NCBI GenBank assembly: GCA_026874595.1
Contig: CM049307.1
Span: forward strand, 29,238,362-29,302,361
Direction: 5' to 3'
DNA from: Sipunculus nudus
Lineage: Eukaryota; Annelida; Sipuncula; Golfingiida; Sipunculidae
DNA: 64,000 nucleotides
Shown: piece by piece, positions 12,335 through 24,689 of the stretch
Layout: each line of letters begins with the position of its first letter
Numbering within the stretch: the first letter of the stretch is position 1
The notes under the pieces: model-generated
The model's database searches: none
Told to the model about the DNA's origin: nothing
What the model saw: the letters and a program-made list of their open reading frames with translations, nothing else
Program-made: the position numbers and the translations under genes

Positions 12335-12620
12335 GGTTTGCTAACAACTGATTTGATCAGCTCTGCTAGGGGTCTTAATCAGTAAGGATTATTGACTGAA
12401 CCATTTTAGTAAGATCTCTCTGACTCGGTGGATTCATTGTTGTAGATCAGTGGTATACTGGATTTGATCATTTTGATCAGCTGAGTGTGTCAGCAGTCTT
12501 TAAATCGGTAGGTGGTTTGATGTGATCAGACTGGAACCGTGGATAACTGGATTTGATCATTATGATCAGCTAACTAGATCAGCATTCTTTAAACAGGTGG
12601 ATAATCTTGGTTAATGGACT
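12335..12620 (+). repeat. Degenerate ~93-bp tandem repeat rich in TGATCA
   Basis: Blocks near 12452 and 12546 share ACTGGATTTGATCATT and GATCAGCT about 94 bp apart, and a weaker copy lies near 12345. TGATCA palindromes recur through the block. The units are diverged, so this is an old duplication. Confidence 0.6.
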
Positions 12621-13114
12621 AGATCAGTCTTTGAAGTTAAATGGAATTTAAATGGCCATTAGCCATTATTGATCAACACCTCACATCAGCCAGAGCTACT
12701 TTGAATACCAGTTTCCTAGTTTGTACAAAACAGAGTCGTATATGATGCAGGTGTATGATACTCTATATAGGCAAATCTCTTCTTAGTTCCAGAGTGTGTG
12801 ACATTCACTCTGAATGGCATTGAAATCATATTTTTGGCTTACATAGAAAGTCTTGTGTGTAAGTGTCAATGTCACGGCCGTCCATTATGATATCCATAAA
12901 ATACCTGAAGTATTCATTCATAAAATACCTGAAGGAAAACAATCTTTGACTCTGAATTCTTCAATGAAATTCCCCTTACAATTTGTCTTTTTTTTTGCAT
13001 GTTAATAACAAGAAAATAAAGATAGTGAGTGAAGAGATGTCCCCAAATTGCACACCCACTTACCCCAAATCAGCAGTCGATAAACATGTTTATGGTTTGG
13101 CCCACATACCTGAC

Positions 13115-14140
13115 CAGCATTATTAACAAACCTGTGAGCTTATGCCATGGTGTGGCGTCTGTCTTGCGTTGTCTGTATGTTAACCATAGCTAACTCAAAA
13201 ATGGCAGGAGCTAGAATCACTAAATTTTTTGCAAATGATCAGTCATCTGAAAAAATTTTATAGGGAAAAAGCTGAAAAAACTTTAAAAATCTTCTTCTCC
13301 GAAACTGTCCAGCCAAATTGTCCAATATGTCACAGAAATGATCCCTGGAACAATCTTTCTCAAGTTTGTTCGAATGGTTCCAGTTCGGAGATTTTTGGCC
13401 GAGATACAGGAGGTTGAACTTTTTAAACTGTGCAAAAAAGCATATTAAAATTTAAATCTCAGAAACGGCTGTAGCTATCATCACCAAATTTTATGCCAAT
13501 GTTGGTCACACAGGTCATATCTGAAATTGAGGTATTGGTGGCGCCATCTGCATCGGCCTTTTTTGTACAGGGTCATCAGTGCCTGTATCACACTGAGGGC
13601 TACAAAAAACTTCTTCTCTGAAACCATATGGCCAAAATGTTTAATATCGCACAGAAATGATCCTAGGGTAGTGCTTTCTGAAGTTTGTTCAAATGGTCTC
13701 TTTTCAATGACTTTTGGCTAAGTTATGGGAAGCTGAATTTAGTCATATGCCGTAACAGCCCATTTTAGCTCAGTGGCTACAAAGATCTTCTTCTCAAAAA
13801 CCACTGGGCCAAATTCTTAAATCTCACACATTAATTATCCTCAGATGTTGATAATTCAAGTTTGTTCAAATGGTTTTGGTTCAGTGCTTTTTGGCTGAGT
13901 TACGGGGAGCTGAACTTAGCCAGTTTGCTGTATCATCCTATATGAGTTATAAACCTGCGAAACGTTTTTCGACTGATGCCACTGAAGCCAGTTTGTTTTT
14001 AATATTTTACAAGAATAATTCCTACAATAATTCTTATAATAATTGTCATTAATGGTTCCACATGAATGATATTTGGCTGAATTATGGAGATTGAATTGAG
14101 TCATTTTACCAAATATATGATGCTGTTACATCTAGCCGGG
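13115..14140 (+). repeat. Repeat family D array, copy 1
   Basis: The block starts with AACCTGTGAGCTTATGCCAT and a GTCTG-rich stretch, then repeats a module with CTTCTTCTC, a GAAAC core and CACAGAAATGATCC at about 13295, 13609 and 13786. It closely resembles the block at 27636-28755. The short open frames in it are repeat translations. No protein domain is present. Confidence 0.7.
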
Positions 14141-14462
14141 CACCAGTTTATCAGCATCTATTACATCATGCCACTAGACATTTAGATTTCAGGTTATCTT
14201 TGATAAATATTGACAAGAAAGTTTTTTTAAAAGCTTTTAAAAAATTTAGATTTATGATTTAAGTTATTCATCATACCAGGCAACGTTACAATTATGGATA
14301 TTCAGCTCTCTGTGGCTGTATAAAGACAACTGTACATGGATTATAAATTATGGGTATCCCTACTCAACTTAATTCAAGAATTTGCCATCAATGAGATATA
14401 TCTGTATTTTAATTTTGCATTCAGTATGCATCTGTAATAATTTTACATATATTCCTGATTTC

Positions 14463-16359
14463 TTTTTTAGCTCAGCTGACTGTAAGTCATCTGAGCTATA
14501 GTCGTGGTCCATTGTCCATCGTCCGTCCGTCCGTCCGTCCGTCCGTCTGTCCGTAGATGTGGCACGTTTTGAAACCGTAAGACCTAGGAATCCAAAATTC
14601 AGCATAATGTTAGATGTCCCCAAGATCTCCTACCAAGCCGAAAACTGGGTCTTTGCGACTTCGTTCCTTTGAGAAATTAAGGAAAAACCTCAATTTTTTA
14701 TTAAAATCCTATTTTCACACTTCAGGACTGCCTAATATCAAAACCACTCATCTGTTTTTCCTCATATTTACCATAAATATTCCTCCATATAGTTTCTATG
14801 TACATGCCAGATATTAAGTCAGTATTATATAATTTAAAAAAGTTATGGGCCCAAACATAATGGACTTTGTAAAAAATCAGGAAAAATAATAACTCACTTA
14901 ACATGAAAAATTTTGAAACTAGAGTCTATTTTATCAAGTATATAACTATGTTTAATTAAGATTCAATTGTTTACCCAAAATTAGATCTGAATTTTGTAAA
15001 TTTTTTAAGTTATTAGCATAAAAAAAAAATCAGTACCTTAAATTTTGCCCAACTTTGACCATGGCACGTTTTTTTCCTGTAAGCACCATTGATTTAATTT
15101 TCACAGCATGTAATCATAAATATTTAGTTTTTCTAAATCTGAAATTTGAAAATAAAAGCTTGAAAATTAAGCTACTTATTGATTTTTTTCTGTAGTCACT
15201 TGCTTTGATTACAGATGCAGGGTCCCACTCCAGGTCACTGGAAGTCAGCTATGCCAGGGTTTCTGATTTGTTACAGTCAATGGGGGAGATCCCCTGCTGT
15301 GACAGGTGTACAGTTATTCTCATATCATCCCCCCCCCCCCCCCCCCCCCCCCCCCCGCAAACCAACCCACCAAGTGTTATGCAGTAATTGTTATTGTTTT
15401 CACTGTATCTCCTTAATTGTAATGCTGTTTCCACTCCGATATGCAAAAACTTTCCTTGAAAAAATAATTCAAGTTGTAATCCAGAAAAATGCAATGTTGT
15501 GTAATGTAGCATTTTTAAAGAAATCAATTTTCTTTTAAATGATTTTAACAAATATAAATGAACCCATCAGTATGCTTAAATTTTTATAAAATATGAAGCA
15601 CATTATGGATAAATAAAGACACAATTAAAAATTGTGAAATCTAAATCAAGTATTATTTTTAGATATTTATTGTTTTACAGATTTAAAAGATATATTTTTG
15701 TGGTAAAAAATAAATAAATATTTGTATGCATGATGTGGTGTTATCTGACAAGATTGAGATTTATGATGATGCAATTGAGAATTATGAATCAACTTTTATA
15801 TTCAGATATATATGTTATATTGGAAATGTATAGAAATATAAACTTAGATTAGAAAATAATTGATGTGATAAAAAAATCAGGATTTAATACAAACATTTGT
15901 TCATTATTTTCCTGCCTCAGCAGAATTTGAGATCAGGCTTTGTTTGCCCTGTTTTATGTTGTTAATTAGCTATATTTCAACTGTATAAATTTCATAAAAA
16001 AAATACATATATATTTAATAATATATATTATACAAAAAAATAGATTCAATTGAACAAATGTGTTAACTACTGAAATGTCAACAGTTAATCGAAAAACCAA
16101 CTAATGATCATGGTAATAGTACAGATCATTTGTTCACAAACTGCTCACATGCTTTAGTTTCAACATTAGGAAACACATGGTCAGGTCACAAAATATTTTT
16201 TGCAACAATTACTTGCTCATCAATACAAACCAATCATATAAACCAACCATGGCCTTTATTACCTCTTCCTCTTACACTTTATCTCCATTAGATATTATTT
16301 AGATTTTTACCTTCAAGGTTAACGTCAGCTGAGCACAGTGACCCATAGGTCCCTTGTTT
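14463..16359 (+). mobile_element. Repeat family A, copy 2 (most complete, about 1.9 kb)
   Basis: It begins TTTTTTAGCTCAGCTGACTG, has a CCGT microsatellite (about 14520-14560), an AT-rich body, a 28-base C run at 15329-15356, and ends with GTCAGCTGAGCACAGTGACC and CCCTTGTTTT. GCTCAGCTGAC near the head and GTCAGCTGAGC near the tail are inverted relative to each other, a subterminal inverted repeat. No open frame of transposase length exists. Copy 5 (48397-49980) matches it almost throughout, and copy 1 is an internal deletion. Confidence 0.75.
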
Positions 16360-16439
16360 TATAAAAAGTCAGCTGAAAAAGCATTTTGTATTGGGAAAAT
16401 AAATTTCAGAGTTATTTCAAGTAGGGACCCCTTTTGTGT

Positions 16440-16800
16440 TCAGATGGTAGCACTTGGTTTACCATTGGCAGATTGCCAGTGCTTTGATGTTGGCCATTAG
16501 ACAAGATGTCAGCTCTATAAATAGTTTTGGCACAGTGCCAGGATTGGAAGAAGTGCAGCCAGGTATAGGTCAAGAGTTCACTCAGTGCAGTAGCTGCATT
16601 CTATTTATAGCTTTGGCAGACTGCTCATTGCATCATATTTGGCACCAAAGTTCAGCCTGAATCTATTTATAGCTTTGGCAGCCTGCCAACTGTGTCAGAT
16701 TATGCAACAGGTCAAGAGTTCACTCAGTGCAGCCAGGTACAGGTCAAAAGTTCACTCAGTGCAGTAGCTTGAGGCAGCAATTTGTCACAGGTCACTCAGG
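16440..16800 (+). repeat. Irregular repeats with TATTTATAGCTTTGGCA
   Basis: Blocks containing CTATTTATAGCTTTGGCAG and GGTCAAGAGTTCACTCAGTG each recur two or three times with irregular spacing. This looks like a decayed tandem array. No function is suggested. Confidence 0.55.
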
Positions 16801-16829
16801 GGCAACTGCCTTACTCACCTAAGCCTTGT

Positions 16830-17360
16830 CAGCCCAGTGCATCAAACTCTGGGGAAGTTTGATGTATTGGACTGATATTTTGACATGTCTGTGCGTCTTT
16901 GATGGTATTCTCATTAACAAGATAGGTGGTGCCACATACATTGACTTTTGCACAGTGTATGTGGCTGCTTATTTCTACAGAGGAATTTGATATATCAGCC
17001 TGAAATTGGGCATATTTATACATATTGAATAGATTTGTCGTATACAAAACTGGTGGTGCCACCCACAACAATTTTTGCACAATGTGTGTCCCTGCTTATT
17101 TCTCAGGAGGGGTTTGATATATCAGTCTGAAAATTGGCATATGTGTATATCTTTGATACCTTCGAAGTATACAAGAATGGTGGTGCCAGCTACAATCGTT
17201 TTTGTGTTGTGTGCACCCCATGCGAGAATTACAGCAGTGATGTTTGTGTAATTTATTCAAAATGTTTAGCACTTGCATTGTTCATATACATGAAAAGTAA
17301 TGGTCCAGCATTGAAGCATTATACCTGGTGTATTTCCCAATGCAAAGGTTCGCATAAGGG
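16830..17360 (+). repeat. Repeat family E array, block 1 (about 130-bp units)
   Basis: Three to four units each contain TTTGATATATCAG (or a variant), a CTGAAATT block, and GGTGGTGCCAC followed by TTTTTGCAC. The same modular order appears at 51360-51800 and 53840-54760. The array is non-coding. Confidence 0.65.
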
Positions 17361-17436
17361 CCGGTAGGCCTTGTTTGTTATTTTAAAGAATATTTGTTTA
17401 TTTGTTTACTATAAAATGACAAAAATCATATCAGTT

Positions 17437-18990
17437 TCTCAGCTGTAATTACATCTAGTGTCCCAAAACCTGGTGAGTTTATTCATCACAAGTGGATGCC
17501 ATATAGTTATCACCCTGTCTGTCTGTCGGTTTGACCATCCGTCCATCCACACAAATTTGTTTCCAGATGATAACTCCAGGTTGTATTGACACATGGATTT
17601 CAAACTGTTACTTACATATGGCCCACCACTAAAGCAAGAACCTATATGATTTTGGGGTCATGAGGTCAAAGGTCAAGGTCACAGGACTAACTTTTTTAAA
17701 CAGATTATGGCTGCATTTTAAGCCAAGCTTTTCATCCAAAACTTTCAATTTTGCGCATTTAGCTGACTTGCCAGTATGGGGAGAGCTTAAGTGAATTTGG
17801 GGTCACATGGTCAAAGGTCAAGGTCACAGGGGCCATCTGTTCACAAATTAGTTTCCAGATGATAACTCAAATTTAGTTTGACATATTGGTTTCAAACTTA
17901 ACTTATATTTGACTCACCACTAAAGTAAGAACTGTGTGGATTTTGGGGTCCAACGGTCATGGTCACAGGACTCTTTTTCTTGAAAAAGAATGCATTTGCA
18001 TTTGAAGCCAAACTTTTCATCCCAAATTTTCCATCTTCAAGATATTGCTAACCTGACAATAGGGGGAGATTCTGTTCAATTTTGGCATCATGAGGTCAAG
18101 GTCACAGTACCCACTTATTTAGAAAGATTGTGTATGCATTTTAATCAAAATTTTTCATCCCAAACCTTCCATCTTGCACATATAGCTGAGCTGCCAATAG
18201 GGGAAGAAACTGATCGATTTGGGGGTCACAAGGTCAAAGGTCATCATCACAGGGGCCCATCTGTCTACATATTTGTTTCCTGATGATAGCTCCAGGATGG
18301 ATTGACATATTGGTTTTAATTTTTATATATGACCCACCAATAATGTAAGAACCCTTTTGATTTTGGGGTCACAAGGCCAAAAGTCAAGGTCACAGGACCC
18401 ACTTCTTCAAAAAGATTGTTGATGTATTTTTAGCCAAACTTTCGGTCCCAAACATTTTATCTTCCAGATGTTGCTCACCTTCCAATAGTGGAAGTAACTG
18501 ATTGATTTTGGTGTCACATGGTCAAGGTCATGGGGGCCATCAATCCACATATGAGTTTCCAGATGATAACACCATTTTAGTTTGAAATATTGGTTTCAAA
18601 CTTGACTTATTTATAGGCCCACCACTAAAGTATGAACTGTTGATTCTGGGGTCATGAGATCAAAGGTCAAGGTCACAGGACCCACTACTTTAGAAAGATT
18701 AAGGATGCATTTTAAGCCAAACTTTTCATCTCAATCCTTCCATCCTCAACATACAATGCACCTGCCAATAGGGGAAGTTTCCTTTTGATTTTGGGGTGAT
18801 AAGGTCAAAGGTTAAAGTCACAGGGCCCATCCATTCACAAATTAGTTTATTGATGATAACTCCAGTTTGGGTAGACAGGTTGGCTTCAAACTGATCACAG
18901 GACCAATATTTTGGAAAACCTCATAAACATATATCCTTAAAGACAAATGCAGCTGAGTGTCGAGACCAATGGGTCCCTAGTTCTTGTTAA
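17437..18990 (+). repeat. Repeat family C array with AGGTCAAAGGTCA motifs
   Basis: About five units of roughly 285 bp carry GTTTCCAGATGATAACTCCA and, twice per unit, a block around AGGTCAAAGGTCAAGGTCAC. Exact AGGTCAAAGGTCA occurs at 17663-17675 and 18231-18243. The array closes at about 18950-18985 with GCAGCTGAGTGTCGAGACC, a variant of the common tail. The block motifs match the direct-repeat-1 consensus of nuclear receptors and the TCAAGGTCA extended half-site. This is a motif match only. Confidence 0.75.
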
Positions 18991-19364
18991 TCATCTGTTT
19001 ACCAATGAAATTCCCTGGATAGACTGATTAAAATACTCTCTCCATTAATTGCTGAGGTCATCTGTAGGCACAGAACAATATACATGTGACCTTCTATCAG
19101 CAGATAGCGGAGAACACTTCAATTTACTGAATGTTGTGTTGTTGACAGGACACATGTGAAGTGTCTAATTTAAACAGAAGTGATGGTACACTGCCAAATG
19201 GGTAAGTCCTACCCTGCTGCTAATTGAAGCAAACACAAGGGATATCCACTTTCTCCTCTGTCCACATTTACTGACTCCCTACTGTGCTCTATTGCTGCTT
19301 GCTAGCACACTCATCCTCCATAGATAACTGTTTCCAATTTACCCAACCATGTCTGTTTTAATCA

Positions 19365-19784
19365 TTTTTAGCTCAGGTGACTGCATGTCAACTCAGGTAA
19401 AAATATAGAGCTTTGTCTGTCGTTTGTCTGGCTGTTAGGCTGTTGGTCCTGTCTTTAACAGGGCACAAAACATACCAGCTTGATCTAGAAATTTCTAAGT
19501 GTACATCCTGGGTCAATAAAAAATCTCCTTGGAAACCTGAAATTAGGTCAGTGTGACCTATATCCTGAGAGCTGTGGGGCTTGTAAGTACCCCCCAGAAT
19601 AATTAAAAAATTGATACAAAACCTCCAGTATCTTGATAATTAATACATGGATTGCCATGAATCTTGCCATGAATATTGAAAATAACTAGTTTTGTCAGTT
19701 CCTGAAAAACTGGTGTCCACCAATATTTTTTTTCTAATTTTTAAATTTTTTTCTGTTTTTGAGACCGTCAAATGAGAGCAATTA
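19365..19784 (+). repeat. Repeat family B, single unit with head
   Basis: It starts TTTTTAGCTCAGGTGACTGC, includes AACAGGGCACAAAACATACC, CTCCTTGGAAACCTGAAATTAG and TACCCCCCAGAATAA, and ends in a TTTTTGAGACC block. This is the same module order as the 35411-41555 array. It abuts a family C unit at its 3' side. Confidence 0.7.
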
Positions 19785-20439
19785 TGTCAGTTTCTCAACT
19801 GTGGTTTCATCTGTGTCCTGAAACCTTGTGTTGTTTATTAGAGCACCGCTTGAAAAAGTGGATGCCTATATTAATCATCCTGTTCGTTGGTCTGTTCGTC
19901 TTTTTGTATGTCCATAAAATTTGTTTCCTGATGATAACTCAAGTTTGGATTTACATATTGATTTCAAACTGGACTTCTATATAGCCAACCTCTAACACAT
20001 GAACTCTATTGATTTTTGGATAAAGGGGGGGGGGGGGAAAGGTCAAGGTCACAGGACCCAAATATTTAGAAGATTGGGGATGCATTTTTAGCCAAAGTTT
20101 TCATCCCCAACCTTCCATTTTTGCTCATATAGCTGACCTGCCACTAGGAGAAGAACCTGATTAATTTTGGGGTGACAGGGTCAAAGGTCAATGTCACAGG
20201 GACCATCTGTCCACATATTTGTTACCAGATGGTAACTCCATATTGGTTTCCAACTTGACTTATATATGACCTACCAATAATGTAAGAACCCTTTTTTTGG
20301 GGGGGGGGGGGTCAGAGGTCAAGGTCACATGACCACACTTTTAAAAAGATTGTGGATGCATTTTAAGCCAGTCTTTTAATCTCAAACCTTTTGTCTTCCA
20401 TGTGGCGCACATGCCAATAGGGGAAGGTTCCTATTGATT
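19785..20439 (+). repeat. Repeat family C, second copy, left part
   Basis: It starts with the family C leader (TTTCTCAACTGTGG, GTGTCCTGAAACC, AAGTGGATGCC) and has units with GTTTCCTGATGATAACTCAAG and AAAGGTCAAGGTCACAGGACC. Two G runs (about 20028-20037 and 20299-20310) interrupt it. The copy is split by the insertion starting at 20440 and resumes at 24132. Confidence 0.7.
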
Positions 20440-21499
20440 CATGGGTGTATGCAAAGGGGGGTCGTGAGGGTCGTACGACCCCCCCAAAATTTTCGAAGGT
20501 CCACATTTTTTCCCCAAGGCACTTTTCCAAGGGCCTTTTCACAATGACATAAATGAAAAAGCATTGATCAGGTACCAGCAATGAGTCCAAAGACCTTGCA
20601 TATTGCATGACGTAAGTCTATCCCAAGTCCAGCAATTCTGAAACTGAGTCGATCCGCTTCAGGCTTCAGGCACTCATTGTGAAAACAGGGGCGTGCTTAG
20701 AAGGGGCCCCAATTTCGTACGTTGTCAGGGCGTGCCTAAACCTTTTGCCAAATAAGCTCATCAGGTTGTATTTGTAGGGCGCAGGCCCTAGTTAAAACTT
20801 ACAATTAAGTAATAGTATAGGATGACACCCTCTAGTAGCTATGTTGGACAAAAAAAAGCCTCATTGGAAGTGCCGCTCAAGCATAAGTCATGCCGTGTCA
20901 TATGCATAGGGCACGACAGTCCTGATGGTAATACATTATAGATACCGAATCTATCATTAGTTCAGATAACGTCAGTGTGTGGTATTGAATTTCGCCGTGG
21001 TTTATCTAACTTAAGTCACAATCAGAACGTCAACATATTATCTCCAGAAAACAGAATAAAATATTTCTATACTTAAACATTACTGATTTTAAATTAATCT
21101 TAATAATTTGATCGAAAAGACACATTACCAACAGGCGCGGATCCAGGAATCCCCCCCCCCCCCCCCCCCCCCCGATCCGGACCTGCATGACCCATCGTCA
21201 ATGATTCTCACCCCTGAGGCAAAATAGTTCTAACTCTATGCATAGGCAAAAACAAGGAGAATCTGAGGCTTTGTATTTTGAACAACAACATTGGACCTGT
21301 GACCTAGGTTAGCTTGCTTTTACCTTCTTGATCAAAGTTTAAGCCAATTTTCATGCACAACTGTTGAACACAATGAGAACAGCTTTGGCAAACTATTGGT
21401 CACAATTAGCTTACCTAGTTTTTGCGCCTGTGTACAGCCTGTGTTTATGTATTGATTGAGAGAAAAAGAATATCCAAAATCAAAATTTTAGATTTCTTC

Positions 21500-22245
21500 A
21501 AACAATCTCTGAGAGGGTAAGTTTTTTACCTGCATGGTTTAATATTTTGCGACCTTTCGGACGAAAATATGATTTGAGCGCCCTGAATGTCATATGAGCA
21601 GAAACCGTATCATTACGTTTATAATCTTCAAACGCTACACAGGGAATTTCTAAGCAAATTTCCTTGGACACATGAAATCAGGTCATGGTGATCGATATTC
21701 AGCGACCTACAGCGACCTTCTAATGTAATATTAACGGAGGTCCTGGGTAAATGTCCGTGGAAACATAAAATTAGGTCACTGTGGAGCTATGGGGGAAACG
21801 ATTACCTATATTCTGTGAGATCGGCAAAATACATGATTTGATCATTTTGGTACAAATGTTAGCAGTTGGACCTAGAAACTTCTGTTTTTTTAAGACCCTG
21901 GGAGAGCCCTGTAAAATCCTCTTAGAAACCCTAAATAAGGTCACTGCGATTCATATTCTGTGAGCATATAGCACCCTATAAGATAGATGTATGCAAATCG
22001 TAGCAATCTACATAGAACTTAGCATCTAGGGAATTCTTGGTAAAATCTTCTTGGAAACCCTAAATAAGGACACTGTATCATATTTTCTAAGGCCTATGGA
22101 CAAAACGCTTGATTCTGAGCACTGTGGAAGTCATTCTATCTTTAACAAATATATATCATAACATTAATATAATTATAATTGATACATGCATCAACTGTTT
22201 GTCAAATTCAGCTGAGCGTCATGGCCTATGGGCCAGTTGTTTATT
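21500..22245 (+). repeat. Family D-like block with common tail
   Basis: Modules with TTCTGTGAG, GGACCTAGAAACTTCT and GGAAACCCTAAATAAGG match the second half of 27636-28755. It ends at about 22205-22243 with CAAATTCAGCTGAGCGTCAT and GGCCTATGGGCCAGTTGTTT. It lies inside the composite insertion. Confidence 0.6.
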
Positions 22246-23425
22246 ATTATTATTTGGATACAATATGCGAGGACATGTGCATGCTTATCAGGAGAAATAC
22301 AAAATTCAATGTATGGTGCATGTAATCTACACAAAGTAGTCATTTTAAGATTTCTTTAAAAAAAAACAAAGCAAGAAAACAAATCAGCAACATAGTCCTC
22401 ATTTGCCACTAAAATACACTAAAAACTGGAGCGGCGAATCGGTAAAACATCAGTTGAATTTGTTTGCGCACTTTCTGCTCGAGGCAAAGCCTAACCAGCA
22501 CATGTACAAGTCCCAGCAAGTCTTTCCCCATGTCAATGTTTTATTCATTCGAGCCCAGCGTGATTATTGCAAGACATTGCATAATACTTATACGCAGATA
22601 TATACAAGCTGGTCATCGCTGATGTCGCCCCCCCCGTTATTACATCGACTTGACATGGAGTAACATCAGCTTTGACACATCGGGGCATATCGGGGTGACA
22701 TCTGGATATTTTTTAACATTTTCAAAAATGTTTAGTGTAGGGGTCATTTCGGAACATATAGGGGCTACATCGGCTTGGCATCGGAATACATCGGAACATC
22801 CTACTGAGACACATCGCGGTAAGCCAGTAGGCCAGTTGATGTGTCAGCCAGTCTAAAAGCGGGAAAGTCAGTATTAATATGAGTTGGTAGGTTAACGAAA
22901 ACATCAGAACTAAAAGTACCCAGAAACACAACCCAAAGGCAACCGGTCAAGACAATATACATATGATAGAACAACCTGCAAACACTTAAACACAGAATAT
23001 ATACATAAACCAAAAATATATCTTTACAAGCGCACTCGGACAAGCAATATGGCCTAAATATAAATGTAATTTTTCTCTATATATAATCCTCTAAAATCAG
23101 ACTACAATCACACCAGTTATGTTAGAAGACTTGTTCAGTGAGCTTGAGTTTTCATCAATCACTATTTATAGAGCTATTAATCTGCATTTTTAACTGTAAC
23201 GTTTAACTTTATGACTTATGATTTTTTATCTGTTTAATGCTAAATTATATTTAAATGAAATGTAAAAAAAAGATAATTATTATCCTTCCGAAGAATAACA
23301 AGACAACACGTAAATACGTCATCAACAATAACTTCGGGTAGTTGGTAAAATGCCAATTGGGCTACATGAAAATTTTTCATGAGAAAATAAGTAATATATA
23401 TAAGACATGTATCGATATAATTAAC

Positions 23426-23922
23426 AGGATTTCCAGCAACTAACTATGACAAAATCCCCCGAGTTTTCCTTGACTATTCCCTGACATTCAGTAGGTTTGC
23501 ACGTATAAATCATTTCAAAAATTTTTTATATGGTTTCAAAACGTCATTTTACAGCCAAAGCTTCAATTGAAAAATGCATGGAACATCAGAATCATACATC
23601 AGATCCTGCGTCCTTTATATTACTGCTTATGAACAGAATCGGTCTATCATTAATTGTTGGTGTTATATGTTGTGTATCTATGCTCTGCATCATCAAACTA
23701 AGATTTTTGTACAAAAATTTAAAGAAAACAAGGGTAAATCCTTCAAACTTACCATATTTTTTATCAGAGATGCCAAACTCTTTCAACATGATAACAAATT
23801 CCGAACGCCACAGCCATTTAAAATTCCCTGACCTTTCCCTGACTTCCAAAGATATAAAATAAATCCCTGACTTTTCCCTGACCTTTGAAAAAATTAATTT
23901 TTGCCCTGACCGCTGGCAACCC
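23426..23922. mobile_element. hAT-like MITE of about 497 bp
   Basis: The left end reads AGGATTTCCAGC and the right end is the reverse complement of GGGTTGCCAGC. The 8-mer TAATTAAC is present directly at both borders (23418-23425 and 23923-23930), which fits the 8-bp target duplication of hAT elements. Interior CCCTGACTTTTCCCTGACC blocks near the ends resemble a repeat style known from other animals. No transposase is encoded. Confidence 0.65.
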
Positions 23923-24131
23923 TAATTAACACTGAGCTTAAACTTGTCCAAAGATAATACAATTTTTTTAAACCCATTCACCTTGGCAGGGGCTTCCCAC
24001 TTTCTGGTACTTCTCGCATTTACATGTGATCTCCCCCTCCCTTCTTTGGCTAAATCCTGCGCATGCCCTTGGAAAAGGTCCAATATATTATGATCACGAC
24101 CCACCCAGAATAAATCCTGGATACACCCCTG

Positions 24132-24390
24132 TGATTTAAGGGTGACAAGGTCAAATCCAAGGTCACATGGCCAAAGCCAGTCTTTTAATCTCAAACCTTC
24201 TGTCTTCCATGTGGCGCACATGCCAATAGGGGAAGGTTCCTATTGACAAGGTCAAATCCACTGGCAATTAAGTTTATGGATGAAAACTCCAGTTTGGGTT
24301 GACATGTTGGCTTCAAACTGATCACAAGACCCATATTTTGAAAAAAAATTCAGCTGAGCTTCCAGACCCATGGATCCTTAGTGTAATTTA
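24132..24390 (+). repeat. Repeat family C, second copy, right part
   Basis: It resumes with AAGGGTGACAAGGTCAAATCC. A 72-bp segment (24175-24246) is nearly identical to 20366-20437, with one mismatch. It ends with TTCAGCTGAGCTTCCAGACC and CATGGATCCTTAGTG, the family tail. Confidence 0.65.
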
Positions 24391-24689
24391 AAATCAGGGA
24401 ACCAACATGGTTTTTCCTAAGAGAATGTGTGAGTTATATTGGAAACCAGAAAAATTAACTTGTGACAAACTACATATTTGTTTGAAAGTATGTGCATATG
24501 AAGTTTATGCTCTTCACAGTCCCAAAGTGGTGATGAGATTCTCATGAAGATTCAAAAAGAAACTTACAGTATGTCATGATATTCAGTATTTGTAAAAAAA
24601 AAAGTTTTAATACAAGTGCTAGGTATAAAGCTAGTTATATGCCAGGCCACCTGTGTGGAAGGTCCTCCATCGGTTTGTGTGTACATTCC

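Larger units (their letters stand above)
20440..24131. mobile_element. About 3.7-kb composite insertion in family C
   Basis: The left end CATGGGTGTATGCA and the reverse complement of the right end, CAGGGGTGTATCCA, agree at 12 of 14 positions. TGATT flanks both sides (20435-20439 and 24132-24136), and joining the flanks restores family C sequence. The ends resemble hAT-type non-autonomous elements, but a 5-bp duplication is short for hAT. The interior is CpG-rich at the left and holds further elements, including a 23-base C run at 21151-21173 and a nested MITE at 23426. No transposase frame was found. Confidence 0.55.

Noticed and set aside
15205-15551. Open frames with poly-proline or poly-glycine
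   Set aside because: They arise from a 28-base C run within a mobile repeat.
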